Assembly: GCA_905233775.1 (NCBI GenBank)
Contig: CAJOEB010000008.1
Coordinates: 1 to 14,808 of the forward strand
Reading direction: 5' to 3'
Source of the DNA: an uncultured Alphaproteobacteria bacterium
Lineage (GTDB): Bacteria; Pseudomonadota; Alphaproteobacteria; UBA3830
DNA length: 14,808 nt
Shown piece after piece: positions 7,524 through 14,808 of the stretch. Positions within the stretch are counted from its first letter, which is position 1; each line of letters begins with the position of its first letter. A program made the translations under genes and the position numbers. The notes under the pieces were generated by a model, which worked only from the letters and a program-made list of their open reading frames with translations, ran no database searches and had not been told where the DNA came from.

Positions 7524-9086
7524 TTATTTTACCTCATCTTCTTTTTTATCCAAAGCTTTCATTTCATCTAAGAATGAAAAAATACCTGTAATTTTTCCAA
7601 CCACATAGAAAACAACAATGCTGGCACAAACAACAATTAACATCGCAATATTTCTATCTGATCCGCCGTTTAGATAATGCGGATTGGCGTACATCATATC
7701 CAATCCTACAATTGTCGCAAGCATTGCAACGGATGCTACAACTTGCTTAATGCATTCTTTTACAGTATCGCCTGTAATCCTCAAGGTACCAAGCTTTTTC
7801 AAGGAAAAGAGTAAGTATATAACGTTGCACCAAGAAGAAAGCGATGTAGCCAAAGCAATTCCAGTATGCTTCATGCATGGCATTAACAACACTATAAACA
7901 GCAAGTTAGTGACAATGGAAATAATTCCGCCGTTTAAAGGTGTTGCCGTATCTTTATTTGCGAAAAAGGCAGTTGTAAAAACTTTCGTCGCCATATAAGC
8001 AGGAAGCCCGCATGCAAACGCTGCAAGAGCCGGAGCTGCTGCCGCAACTTGTTCCGGTCCGAAATTTCCGCGCCCGTATATCGCTCCGGTTACTTCTTCG
8101 CTCAAAGACATCAAGATAACAGCTGCTGGCAATGTAAATATCAAAGCGAATAACAAACCGTAATTCATCTGTTTTTCTGCTGCATCATTATCCTTCGCAT
8201 GGATTGCTCTGGTAAGAGGAGGCAATAATGCCGTACTAAAAGCAATTCCTAAAATTCCGATCGGGAACTGGTTCACATGATCTGTATAGTAGAAGTATGA
8301 GACAGCACCGGTAGGCAGAAATGATAGAACCATAAAGTCGACTATAACATTTAATTGCCACACACCTGCGCCAATAGCTCCTGAAATCAGCTTTTTAAAG
8401 AACGTTTTGACCTCTTCTTTCATTGGAGAAAGATCAAAACCTATACTAAATCCGCAATATTTTACATTAATCCACAATACCGCCACTTGGATAACTCCAC
8501 CAAAGAATGTTGCCCAAGCCATTGTATAAGCGGTACTAGGAAACCATAATGCTCCCATAAAAAGCGCGATTATGACGCTTATATTGAGAATCAACTGCGC
8601 TCCCGCAGGCATTGCAAATCTGTTTACAGTGTTAAGAATACCGCCAAACATTGCGGCAAGAAACGATGCTGCTATATAAGGCGAACAAATTCGACCAATA
8701 TTTACAAGATGTTCGAATTTTTCTGTAGTTGGATCAATACCAGCCGCATATCCGTGCATTATCTGCCTAAAGAAAATCAAACATATGATCATTATAAACG
8801 ACACAAGAAATACGAGCCATGTCAGTACTTGCGACCCGATCTTCTCTGCTTCTTCACGCCCTTTATCTTTTAATGCGTTAGAAAAAATCGGCAGGAATGA
8901 GGCGTTAAATGACCCCTCTGCGAATAATTTTCTTAAAATATTTGCAAATTTAAAGCCAAGACTGAATACATCGGCAAACATCCCCGCGCCTAAAATGGAG
9001 GACTGAACAATATCTCTCACAAAACTGCTGATACGATAGGCTAGCGTCCATCCTCCAACAGTTGCGACAGTTTTGATTAAATTCAT
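7524..9086 (-). CDS. murJ: Lipid II flippase MurJ
   Basis: A 520-residue inner-membrane protein of the MOP superfamily (MviN/MurJ) that moves lipid II across the membrane for peptidoglycan synthesis. It aligns without gaps at the start with E. coli MurJ: MNLIKTVA, R18, R24, D39, R52, then FAEGSFNASFLPI. About 13-14 hydrophobic segments are visible, with GGILNTVNRFAMPA and FPIGILGIAFSTALLP typical of the family. Position 270, an essential Arg in E. coli (YYADR), is His here (YYTDH, codon at 8277-8279). GAGG sits eight bases before ATG 9086, a good ribosome-binding site. The gene stands alone, with its own terminator, and is divergent from truB. Its presence implies this organism still makes at least some peptidoglycan precursor. 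Confidence 0.95.
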   Translation of the reverse strand: MNLIKTVATVGGWTLAYRISSFVRDIVQSSILGAGMFADVFSLGFKFANILRKLFAEGSFNASFLPIFSNALKDKGREEAEKIGSQVLTWLVFLVSFIMIICLIFFRQIMHGYAAGIDPTTEKFEHLVNIGRICSPYIAASFLAAMFGGILNTVNRFAMPAGAQLILNISVIIALFMGALWFPSTAYTMAWATFFGGVIQVAVLWINVKYCGFSIGFDLSPMKEEVKTFFKKLISGAIGAGVWQLNVIVDFMVLSFLPTGAVSYFYYTDHVNQFPIGILGIAFSTALLPPLTRAIHAKDNDAAEKQMNYGLLFALIFTLPAAVILMSLSEEVTGAIYGRGNFGPEQVAAAAPALAAFACGLPAYMATKVFTTAFFANKDTATPLNGGIISIVTNLLFIVLLMPCMKHTGIALATSLSSWCNVIYLLFSLKKLGTLRITGDTVKECIKQVVASVAMLATIVGLDMMYANPHYLNGGSDRNIAMLIVVCASIVVFYVVGKITGIFSFLDEMKALDKKEDEVK

Positions 9087-9158
9087 GGTACTGTACCTCT
9101 ATAGATATAGAAAAACTTAAACTCTCTTTTAATAACACGTAAAAATGGTCAATACAAG

Positions 9159-9187
9159 ATATTAGGTATTCAAAATATTAGGTATTC
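9159..9187 (+). repeat. 13-base direct repeat (two copies)
   Basis: ATATTAGGTATTC occurs at 9159-9171 and again at 9175-9187, three bases apart (period 16), upstream of murJ. A possible IHF-type match (TATCAATCTTTTA, 9205-9217) follows; in AT-rich DNA such a match can be chance. The repeats could be a binding site for a regulator of murJ. Confidence 0.45.
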
Positions 9188-9436
9188 GAATTTGTGTTAT
9201 CTGTTATCAATCTTTTAACATCATGAACAACATCCCGAAAACCAACAATAAAACAAAAATTTTCAACAAAATTCACAGATAAAATTTTTAGTCGGTTGTA
9301 TTTCATTAAGTAATTTCAAAAGTATTTTTATATTATGAAAAATCGTTAAAAATCAAACAGTTATTTTAGTGCTCAAAAAGTAAGCAATCCGAATAAACCT
9401 TCAGTAAAAGAAAAAATATGGGAGATTATTACGATA

Positions 9437-9457
9437 TTATCCACAAAGTTATCCACA
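9437..9457 (+). promoter_or_regulatory. Tandem perfect DnaA boxes
   Basis: TTATCCACA occurs twice, at 9437-9445 and 9449-9457, in the same orientation and separated by AAG. Both are exact matches to the strong DnaA box. They sit in the 487-base gap between divergent murJ and truB (9087-9573), which holds no gene I can support. They could control the truB operon through DnaA or be part of a replication origin; an AT-rich stretch of about 100 bases follows. Confidence 0.6.
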
Positions 9458-9533
9458 GATTTTGTTGAAAAATTAAATATTGGTTAATTATCAATATACT
9501 AAAAAAGTGTTAAAACTTATTTCAGGTAATTTT

Positions 9534-9556
9534 AAGATATATATAAGATATATAAT
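9534..9556 (+). promoter_or_regulatory. AT-rich 11-base repeats and -10 box ahead of truB
   Basis: AAGATATATA is repeated at 9534-9543 and 9545-9554 (period 11). The second copy runs into a perfect TATAAT at 9551-9556, 17 bases before the truB start, which would give a leader of about ten bases. No good -35 is visible at the usual spacing. The same repeats would also suit an easily melted DNA segment next to the DnaA boxes. Confidence 0.45.
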
Positions 9557-9573
9557 CATGGATATTATGGGTT

Positions 9574-10473
9574 ATGGAAAACAATATCAGCGGATGGCTA
9601 TGCCTTGATAAACCAGCGGAAATATCGTCAAACGCCGCAATGTCAAGGATCAAAAGAATGATAAAAACGCGTATGGGATATATCGGAACACTGGATCCTT
9701 TTGCAACCGGAGTATTGCCGATAGCCTTAGGTGAAGCAAGAAAGTTTATTCCTTATGTAAATGAGAAGCAAAAAACATACATTTTTACGATGGTATTTGG
9801 AATATCCACAGATTCGCTGGATATAGACGGCAAAAAAAACGGAGAATCCGATAAAATACCCTCGAAAACTGAATTAACCGCAGTTTTACCGACATTTCTC
9901 GGATATCAACAGCAAATTCCGCCGAAATTTTCTGCGATCAAGATAAAGGGACAACGCGCATGTGATCTTACTCGGCAGGGAAAAGAAGTATCACTAACCG
10001 CTCGCGAAGTATCCATATTTTCAATTGATCTGTTAAATGAAGATTTAGAACAATTAAAAGAAGCGACAATAAAAGTAATTTGCTCAAAGGGAACTTATAT
10101 TAGAAGTCTCGCCCGCGATATTGCTATGGCATTAGGTACTCTTGCATACGTAAAATCACTGCAGCGCACGCAATCCGGTTTTTTTTCGATAAATAATGCA
10201 ATTACTCTGGAAAAATTACAAAAAATAGAGGATACTAATGCGCTAATTGGTTTATTGTTGCCTTTAGAAAGTCCGCTGGACGACATCCCGGCCTTATATT
10301 TGAGCGATGAAGAAACCAAAAAGTTACAAAACGGACTTTGTATTTCATATGATTGTTGTGATGCATCTTGTTCAAATGTATTAATATTTGAAAGATCAAG
10401 CAGAACTTTTAAAGGAATAGGCAGTTTGTTGAGTAACGGTACGGTAAAAGCCGTTAGAATGTGTTCATTATAA
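9574..10473 (+). CDS. truB: tRNA pseudouridine(55) synthase TruB
   Basis: A 299-residue enzyme converting U55 of the tRNA T-loop to pseudouridine. The catalytic loop is GTLDPFATGVLPIALGEA, with catalytic Asp41 and the usual LDKPAEISSN opening. The second conserved block, CSKGTYIRSLARDIA, contains the Arg that contacts substrate, and KTYIFTM carries the conserved Tyr. The residue five before the catalytic Asp, usually His (GHxGTLDP), is Tyr36 here. Length is normal for the family, and the C-terminal part is a short PUA-like region. The ribosome-binding site is weak. It is the first gene of the truB-rpsO-pnp cluster, an order common in proteobacteria; rpsO starts within 40 bases of its stop. 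Confidence 0.95.
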   Translation: MENNISGWLCLDKPAEISSNAAMSRIKRMIKTRMGYIGTLDPFATGVLPIALGEARKFIPYVNEKQKTYIFTMVFGISTDSLDIDGKKNGESDKIPSKTELTAVLPTFLGYQQQIPPKFSAIKIKGQRACDLTRQGKEVSLTAREVSIFSIDLLNEDLEQLKEATIKVICSKGTYIRSLARDIAMALGTLAYVKSLQRTQSGFFSINNAITLEKLQKIEDTNALIGLLLPLESPLDDIPALYLSDEETKKLQNGLCISYDCCDASCSNVLIFERSSRTFKGIGSLLSNGTVKAVRMCSL

Positions 10474-10511
10474 TTTAAAATTGTAAGAAATTAGAATTGG
10501 GAGTTTTTATG

Positions 10512-10775
10512 ATGTCGATAGAAAATAAACAAGAAATAATAAACAAGTTTGCAACACACAAAGGAGATACTGGATCCCCTGAAGTGCAAGTCGCAATCTT
10601 AAGTGCAAGAATTAATTCTTTAGGGGAACATCTTAAGATCCACACAAAGGATTTTCATTCTCGTCGCGGCTTGTTAGGAATGGTCAGCAAAAGAAGAAAA
10701 TTGCTCGATTATTTGAATAAAATTGATTCATCAAGATATGCAGCATTAATCAAAGAATTAGGCTTGAGACGCTAA
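10512..10775 (+). CDS. rpsO: 30S ribosomal protein S15
   Basis: An 87-residue primary 16S rRNA-binding protein of the small subunit platform. Diagnostic segments are [34 protein letters not shown] and the terminal LIKELGLRR. The start is set at MSIENKQ: GGGAG (10499-10503) is eight bases ahead, and length then matches the family. The adjacent ATG at 10509 would add one residue, and TTG 10497 is unlikely because it overlaps the ribosome-binding site. In many bacteria S15 represses its own mRNA through the leader; no clear pseudoknot is evident in this short gap. A 94-base gap with an A8T7 run leads to pnp. Confidence 0.96.
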   Translation: MSIENKQEIINKFATHKGDTGSPEVQVAILSARINSLGEHLKIHTKDFHSRRGLLGMVSKRRKLLDYLNKIDSSRYAALIKELGLRR

Positions 10776-10869
10776 GAAAATTATTGTTGAAAAAAAATTT
10801 TTTTGATGTTGTTTTCGGAAAAGAAGAGATAAATAAGAAGTATTAAAAAAGTATTAAGGAAATAGTTTT

Positions 10870-12939
10870 ATGGTATTCAAAAAAGAAATCGATTGGGGCG
10901 GAAGAATACTTTCAATTGAAACCGGAAGATTTGCAAATCAAGCAACCGGATCTGTTACTATTCGTTACGGTGATACTATTGTTTTATGTACAGTTGTTGC
11001 AGATGATAAAGCAAGCGAAGAAAATGATTTCTTTCCTCTTACTGTAAACTACATCGAAAAATATTATGCTGCCGGACGTATACCGGGAGGTTTTGTAAAA
11101 AGAGAAGGACGTCCTTCGGAAAGAGAAGTTTTGATTTCTCGTTTAATTGACCGTCCTATACGTCCGCTGTTTCATCCGGCATTCAAAAATGAAACCCAAA
11201 TTATTTGCACAGTATTAAGTTTCGATCAAGAAAATGATGCCGATATTATTTCTATAATCGGAGCATCAGCGGCTCTCACTTTATCCGGATTACCGTTTAT
11301 GGGACCTATCGCCGCCGCACAAATAGGATATGAAAACGGCGAATTTATTTTGAACCCGAAAATCGGACATGAAACATCGCTCAATCTGACTATTGCCGGA
11401 ACAAAAGATGGCGTTATGATGGTTGAGTCGGGAGCAAAAGAACTTTCCGAAAAAGAAATGCTTGCCGCACTCAAATTTGGACATCAGTCGTTCCAACCTG
11501 TGATCAATATGATCATCGAATTGGCTGAAGAAGCAGCAAAAGACAGTTGGGAAGTTACAGAAATTGAAGATAATTCAACAGATCCGTTATTCAAAGAAAT
11601 TTCCGATAATTTTATGAAAGATATTGAACTTGCATATAACGGAGAAACAAAACATGCTCGTAATACTGCATTAAAGGCAGTACTCAAAAAAATCACCGAA
11701 CATTTTTCTGATCGAGAAGAAGTAACAGAAGATATTTTAAGCAGATTATTTCATGATATTTGTTCAACTTTTCTGAGAAATAAACTTCTTGTTCAAGAAA
11801 AACGTATTGATAACAGAACAGGCAAAGATATCAGACCAATAAGCGTAGATGTTTCTGTTTTGCCGCGTGTTCATGGTTCGGCAGTCTTCAATCGAGGAGA
11901 AACTCAAGCTCTTGCAATCGCAACACTTGGTACATCCCAAGATGAACAGATTGTTGATTCATTGAAAGGCGAATCCAAAGAAAGATTTTTGTTGCATTAT
12001 AACTTTCCTCCGTTTTGTGTCGGAGAAATCGGACGCCTAGGCAGTCCGGGAAGACGTGAAATAGGTCATGGCAGATTAGCATGGAAAGCAATAAACGCAG
12101 TTCTTCCGTCAAAAGAAGAGTTTCCGTATTCTATCCGTGTTGTATCCGAAGTTTTGTCGTGTAATGGATCATCGTCGATGGCTACCGTTTGCGGTGCATC
12201 TCTCGCTCTTATGGATGCGGGCGTGCCAATTAAAAATGCTGTTGCGGGAATAGCTATGGGACTGATAATTGACGGAGATAAATACGTCATACTCAGCGAT
12301 ATCATGGCAGAAGAAGACCACCTCGGCGACATGGATTTCAAAGTAGCAGGTACAAAAGACGGTATAACAGCACTGCAAATGGATCTGAAAGTAAACGGAG
12401 TATCGTTTGATATTATGGAAGCCGCAATGAAACAGGCACGTGAAGGACGTTTGCACATACTTGAGAAAATGGCGGAAGGATTAAGTGAAGCAAGACCTGA
12501 ATTAAATGAGAATGCTCCGAAATTGACGTCTATTTCTATTCCAAAAGATAAAATCAGGGAAGTAATCGGATCTGGCGGTAAAGTAATCCGTGAGATAATC
12601 GAGAAAAGCGGAACAAAGATTGATATCGATGACGATGGAAACGTAACTATCGCAGCTCAAGATAGTAAGTCGATGCAGATCGCGCTCGATATGATCAAGG
12701 AAATAGCTTTTGATCCGGAAGAAGGCACAATATACAATGCCACTGTCGTAAAAATAATGGATTTTGGAGCTTTCGTCAGATTTTACGGAACAAGAGAAGG
12801 ATTGGTTCACATAAGTACTATGTCCGACGAGCGTATTGAAAAAGTCACTGACATCGTTAACGAAGGCGACGAAATACGCGTCAAATTTTTAGGATACGAC
12901 AATAAAGGACGCGCAAAACTTACAATGAAAGTTGGGTAA
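10870..12939 (+). CDS. pnp: Polyribonucleotide nucleotidyltransferase (PNPase)
   Basis: A 689-residue phosphorolytic 3'-5' exoribonuclease that acts as a ring-shaped trimer in mRNA decay. Order: RNase PH domain 1 (about 10-140), helical linker (about 145-240), RNase PH domain 2 (about 310-540), KH domain (about 550-610) and S1 domain (about 617-686). Active-site features are visible: the phosphate-binding serines S434-S436 (NGSSSMA), and metal ligands D483 and D489 in EEDHLGDMDFKVAGT. The KH loop is GSGG (567-570), and the S1 domain begins TIYNATVVKIMDFGAFV. AAGGA (10856-10860) lies nine bases before the ATG. Downstream of rpsO, as usual; read-through from rpsO is likely, since no terminator is seen between them. 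It converges on the gene at 13118. Confidence 0.97.
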   Translation: MVFKKEIDWGGRILSIETGRFANQATGSVTIRYGDTIVLCTVVADDKASEENDFFPLTVNYIEKYYAAGRIPGGFVKREGRPSEREVLISRLIDRPIRPLFHPAFKNETQIICTVLSFDQENDADIISIIGASAALTLSGLPFMGPIAAAQIGYENGEFILNPKIGHETSLNLTIAGTKDGVMMVESGAKELSEKEMLAALKFGHQSFQPVINMIIELAEEAAKDSWEVTEIEDNSTDPLFKEISDNFMKDIELAYNGETKHARNTALKAVLKKITEHFSDREEVTEDILSRLFHDICSTFLRNKLLVQEKRIDNRTGKDIRPISVDVSVLPRVHGSAVFNRGETQALAIATLGTSQDEQIVDSLKGESKERFLLHYNFPPFCVGEIGRLGSPGRREIGHGRLAWKAINAVLPSKEEFPYSIRVVSEVLSCNGSSSMATVCGASLALMDAGVPIKNAVAGIAMGLIIDGDKYVILSDIMAEEDHLGDMDFKVAGTKDGITALQMDLKVNGVSFDIMEAAMKQAREGRLHILEKMAEGLSEARPELNENAPKLTSISIPKDKIREVIGSGGKVIREIIEKSGTKIDIDDDGNVTIAAQDSKSMQIALDMIKEIAFDPEEGTIYNATVVKIMDFGAFVRFYGTREGLVHISTMSDERIEKVTDIVNEGDEIRVKFLGYDNKGRAKLTMKVG

Positions 12940-12961
12940 AAAATTTCGTTTCAAATAAATA

Positions 12962-12977
12962 TTGAAAGTACTTTCAA
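12962..12977. repeat. 16-base perfect palindrome after pnp
   Basis: TTGAAAGTACTTTCAA is fully self-complementary, 22 bases past the pnp stop. It is followed by an A-rich run rather than T on the plus strand. It could form a 3' hairpin that protects the pnp message, or be an operator-like site; neither is shown. Confidence 0.4.
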
Positions 12978-13058
12978 AAAAAGTATCAAATAACAAATAA
13001 GAAGTAGATAAGTAATATAGATAAATAATTGGTAACAACAATTTTAATAAATATAGCC

Positions 13059-13079
13059 GACAGCTGAATAACAGCTGTC
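13059..13079. terminator. Hairpin between convergent pnp and secreted-protein gene
   Basis: GACAGCTG and CAGCTGTC form an 8-pair perfect stem with a 5-base loop (AATAA). It lies midway in the convergent gap, the right place for a bidirectional terminator, but neither strand has a proper T-run after the stem. It may be a weak terminator or an mRNA 3' end structure. Confidence 0.45.
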
Positions 13080-13117
13080 AACTATATAAAATGCTGATTA
13101 CTTATTCTTTTTATTTT

Positions 13118-14011
13118 TTATAATCTCAATTCCAATAGATCATCTATATGCTGTGCAAGGATTTTCTTTCTTTCGTATTCTTCAGTTGCTCCAATATTTT
13201 CTAAAAATACATTGATAATCTCTTCAGCTGCTTCCATTCTCCATCCTCCTTGAAATACATTATCTTGTACCGTATTTTCAACTTCTTCTATTCCATGGGC
13301 TCGCAGATATCTTTCAGCAACAATAGCGCATAAAATAGGAACTTCTGAATACTCATCAATTCCATCTGTACGATTGTAGTCTATTACTTTTCTTCGAGCT
13401 ACTTCACCAGCATACATTAACATTTTTAATACAGAATCTTCTTCAATATGTATTCTATCTTCATCTCTCCACCATGTTATTGCTCTACTTCCTTCTTCTT
13501 TTATAACATAATTGCCTGGTTGATGACTTCCTAAATAACCATTATAGTGCAATACAAAAGAAAAATTACGTTCGTTCACTCTAAATGTAATCTCAAAAGG
13601 ATCAACTTTTCTAGGATCGCTAAATACCTCATATTTATTATATTTTGTTACATACCTATCCTCATCTCTGCAATTTAACTTTTCTTGTAGAATTATTTCA
13701 AAAGCTAAAATTAGTTCTTTAAATGAAAAGTTAGAAATATCCAACACATGTCTGTCCCTAAGATTAATAGGAAAAACACTTAAGGTCGCTTCTGCTTTAA
13801 AAAGAGCAGAAACATCTTGTAAATTTCCGGTTAAATCTTCCAAAAGACTAAATACTTTCAAAATATTTTTTTTATCTATATCTAATGCACTGATCCTTTG
13901 AATTTTTTTATTTTCCATCTGCAAACATTCATTAATATTCATTGCTTGGGTAAAGCCAATACCAGAAATGAACAAAAATACAGCTATAATACAAAAATAC
14001 ATTTTTCTCAT
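13118..14011 (-). CDS. Unrecognised secreted protein
   Basis: 297 residues; I do not recognise the family. The start is the ATG at 14011, because GAGGAG lies about seven bases upstream; a GTG at 14026 overlaps that site and is less likely. The N-terminus is a clear Sec signal peptide: MRKMYF, a hydrophobic core, then GFTQA before MNINE, with no lipobox. The mature part is mixed helix and charged, with a Trp-rich spot (AITWWRDEDR), a run of Arg/Asp/Glu motifs, and a C-terminal helix (ERKKILAQHIDDLLEL). No membrane segments, repeats or enzyme signature are visible. It would be exported to the periplasm or beyond. It sits alone between pnp and the IS remnant, so context gives no role; a lineage-specific secreted or host-interaction protein is possible but unproven. 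Confidence 0.8.
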   Translation of the reverse strand: MRKMYFCIIAVFLFISGIGFTQAMNINECLQMENKKIQRISALDIDKKNILKVFSLLEDLTGNLQDVSALFKAEATLSVFPINLRDRHVLDISNFSFKELILAFEIILQEKLNCRDEDRYVTKYNKYEVFSDPRKVDPFEITFRVNERNFSFVLHYNGYLGSHQPGNYVIKEEGSRAITWWRDEDRIHIEEDSVLKMLMYAGEVARRKVIDYNRTDGIDEYSEVPILCAIVAERYLRAHGIEEVENTVQDNVFQGGWRMEAAEEIINVFLENIGATEEYERKKILAQHIDDLLELRL

Positions 14012-14146
14012 AATTTTACTCCTCACAAAATTTAACTAACCTATATAAGACTAGTTTTTTGAATTTAATTGCATAGTAAAAAAATAGTTAATATATAATT
14101 ATTAATTAATTAGATATATAAAAAAAATAATTAAGAAATATAAAAA

Positions 14147-14584
14147 GGCTCTAGACCAACATCGAGGTGACAATGTATGATATAAGGCATGAGATACAGC
14201 AGATTGAGCAGATATAAGATCAACAAAATAATTGAATGTTTCAGTGAAGACTTCCGCGGCGAAAATTCTCGAAGGTTCAACGATTCATACCGATGGTTGG
14301 AAAGCCTATGATGGTCTGATTCTCAATGGTTACAACCATCACCGAGTATTTCACCATGAAAATGAATTTGCTTGTAGCGAGTCTCATGTTAACGGAATCG
14401 AATGCTTTTGGAGCTATGCCAAAAGACGCTTCTCAAAATTCAACGGTTTAAGTGATGATAAATTCATCTTGCATTTAAAAAAGAGTGAGGCTAGATTTAA
14501 TCATAGAGATGACGATTTTGCTGCTTTTGTTGCAACATTGTTCTTTGTAAAAAAGTAAAATCAAAAAAATACTAGTCTAGAGCC
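14147..14584 (+). mobile_element. IS1595-family (ISXO2-like) remnant with both ends
   Basis: The left end GGCTCTAGACCAAC (from 14147) and right end, read inverted as GGCTCTAGACTAGT (to 14584), share ten identical terminal bases. They enclose the transposase remnant. The 438-base length is well below an intact element of this family. The eight-base flanks (TATAAAAA and AAAAAATA) do not form a direct repeat, so the insertion is either old or has rearranged. Confidence 0.75.
14189..14558 (+). pseudogene. Internally deleted ISXO2-like transposase
   Basis: The N-terminal piece starts at ATG 14189 after AAGG: MRYSRLSRYKINKIIECF, the usual start of this transposase type. After about 22 codons the reading passes straight into the C-terminal part, in another frame: KILEGSTIHTDGWKAYDG, then HVNGIECFWSYAKRRFSKF and a final FNHRDDDF. 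The middle, including the first catalytic Asp region, is missing, and a one-base shift sits at the junction (about 14250-14265). The second Asp (HTDGW) and the Glu (NGIECFW) remain. The protein cannot be active. The C-terminal frame alone, from a TTG at 14232, is 108 residues and is probably not expressed. Confidence 0.8.
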
Positions 14585-14693
14585 AAAAAATAAATAACAG
14601 GATAGCGTTCGCTACTTTTTCATTTTATAAAATAATATCATTCCACTTTTTTTAAAGCAGCATTGACTTTTCTTGATATAATAATGCTTCCAC

Positions 14694-14808
14694 TTATTTC
14701 TGTAGTGTTTTATATATTTGCGCAGCATCAGGCATAAGATTGATATTGCACATAATCGAGACATCGGAAGAATTGCTCGTTGTTTTTCCATTCTCTGTTG
14801 CTACAATT
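14694..14808 (-). CDS. C-terminal end of an unidentified leftward gene (partial)
   Basis: On the minus strand a frame is open from the window edge to TAA at 14694-14696, encoding 37 residues that end INLMPDAAQIYKTLQK. It is too short to identify, and an open frame this long can arise by chance. Between it and the IS remnant (14585-14693) I see only AT-rich sequence and a small TAGCG/CGCTA inverted repeat at 14603-14614. Confidence 0.3.
   Translation of the reverse strand, partial: IVATENGKTTSNSSDVSIMCNINLMPDAAQIYKTLQK

Noticed and set aside
7684..9006. Plus-strand frames at 7684-7998 and 8785-9006
   Set aside because: Antisense to murJ, whose family residues are clear.
3757..9110. ATAGATATAG at 3757-3766, 3865-3874, 7398-7407 and 9101-9110
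   Set aside because: A short AT-rich decamer at uneven positions and with no shared context. Four copies in AT-rich intergenic DNA is suggestive but not enough to call a motif.
10776..10869. Possible terminator between rpsO and pnp (A8T7 run)
   Set aside because: The stem would be only A-T pairs with no loop or GC; more likely just AT-rich spacer, with read-through into pnp.
11226..12810. Several minus-strand frames of 68-130 codons within pnp
   Set aside because: Shadows of pnp; codon structure follows the PNPase frame throughout.
1..14808. CRISPR array, tRNA or rRNA genes
   Set aside because: No regularly spaced repeats, no cloverleaf-like segment and no rRNA-like sequence were seen on either strand.

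Overview
The window is AT-rich double-stranded bacterial DNA. Gene content points to an alphaproteobacterium: truB-rpsO-pnp in the usual proteobacterial order, a MurJ flippase, a class III nucleotide cyclase with TPR repeats, and a soluble receiver/histidine-kinase protein. Low GC, scattered small inverted-repeat elements and a decayed insertion sequence suggest a host-associated lineage of the Holosporales/Rickettsiales kind. That placement is inference from composition and gene content, not a search result.

Left third (1-5284). A large multidomain cyclase runs leftward off the window edge. It is divergent from a receiver-plus-kinase protein that has lost both phosphorylatable residues (His to Gln, Asp to Asn) but keeps an intact ATP-binding domain. 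Next come a small inverted-repeat element and a family 4 glycosyltransferase with an N-terminal membrane segment.

Centre (5285-7523). This is the most interesting part. Two tandem paralogous genes encode TadE/pseudopilin-like surface proteins. Each begins with ATG, then about 13-17 codons, then a run of exactly nine G. In both genes the ATG frame stops just after the run. The open frame carrying the prepilin-type segment (G|S-x-L-x-E) is one base out of register and has no canonical start codon of its own ahead of that segment. One extra G (ten) would restore either gene. The pair also shares a 26-base upstream block, a -10-like hexamer at the same offset and the same ribosome-binding site. 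This looks like a pair of phase-variable contingency genes, both in the OFF register here. Constitutive recoding (ribosomal -1 shift or polymerase slippage) or a systematic homopolymer undercall are the alternatives. A second inverted-repeat element and a terminator separate the pair from murJ.

Right half (7524-14808). murJ is leftward and carries His at the position of the essential E. coli Arg270. A 487-base gap holds two adjacent perfect DnaA boxes, AT-rich 11-base repeats and a TATAAT just before truB. Then come rpsO and pnp, probably one operon. Convergent to pnp is an unrecognised secreted protein. After it lies a 438-base IS1595 (ISXO2-like) remnant with both ends but an internally deleted transposase. 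The tail of an unidentified leftward reading frame runs off the right edge. I see no tRNA, rRNA or CRISPR.
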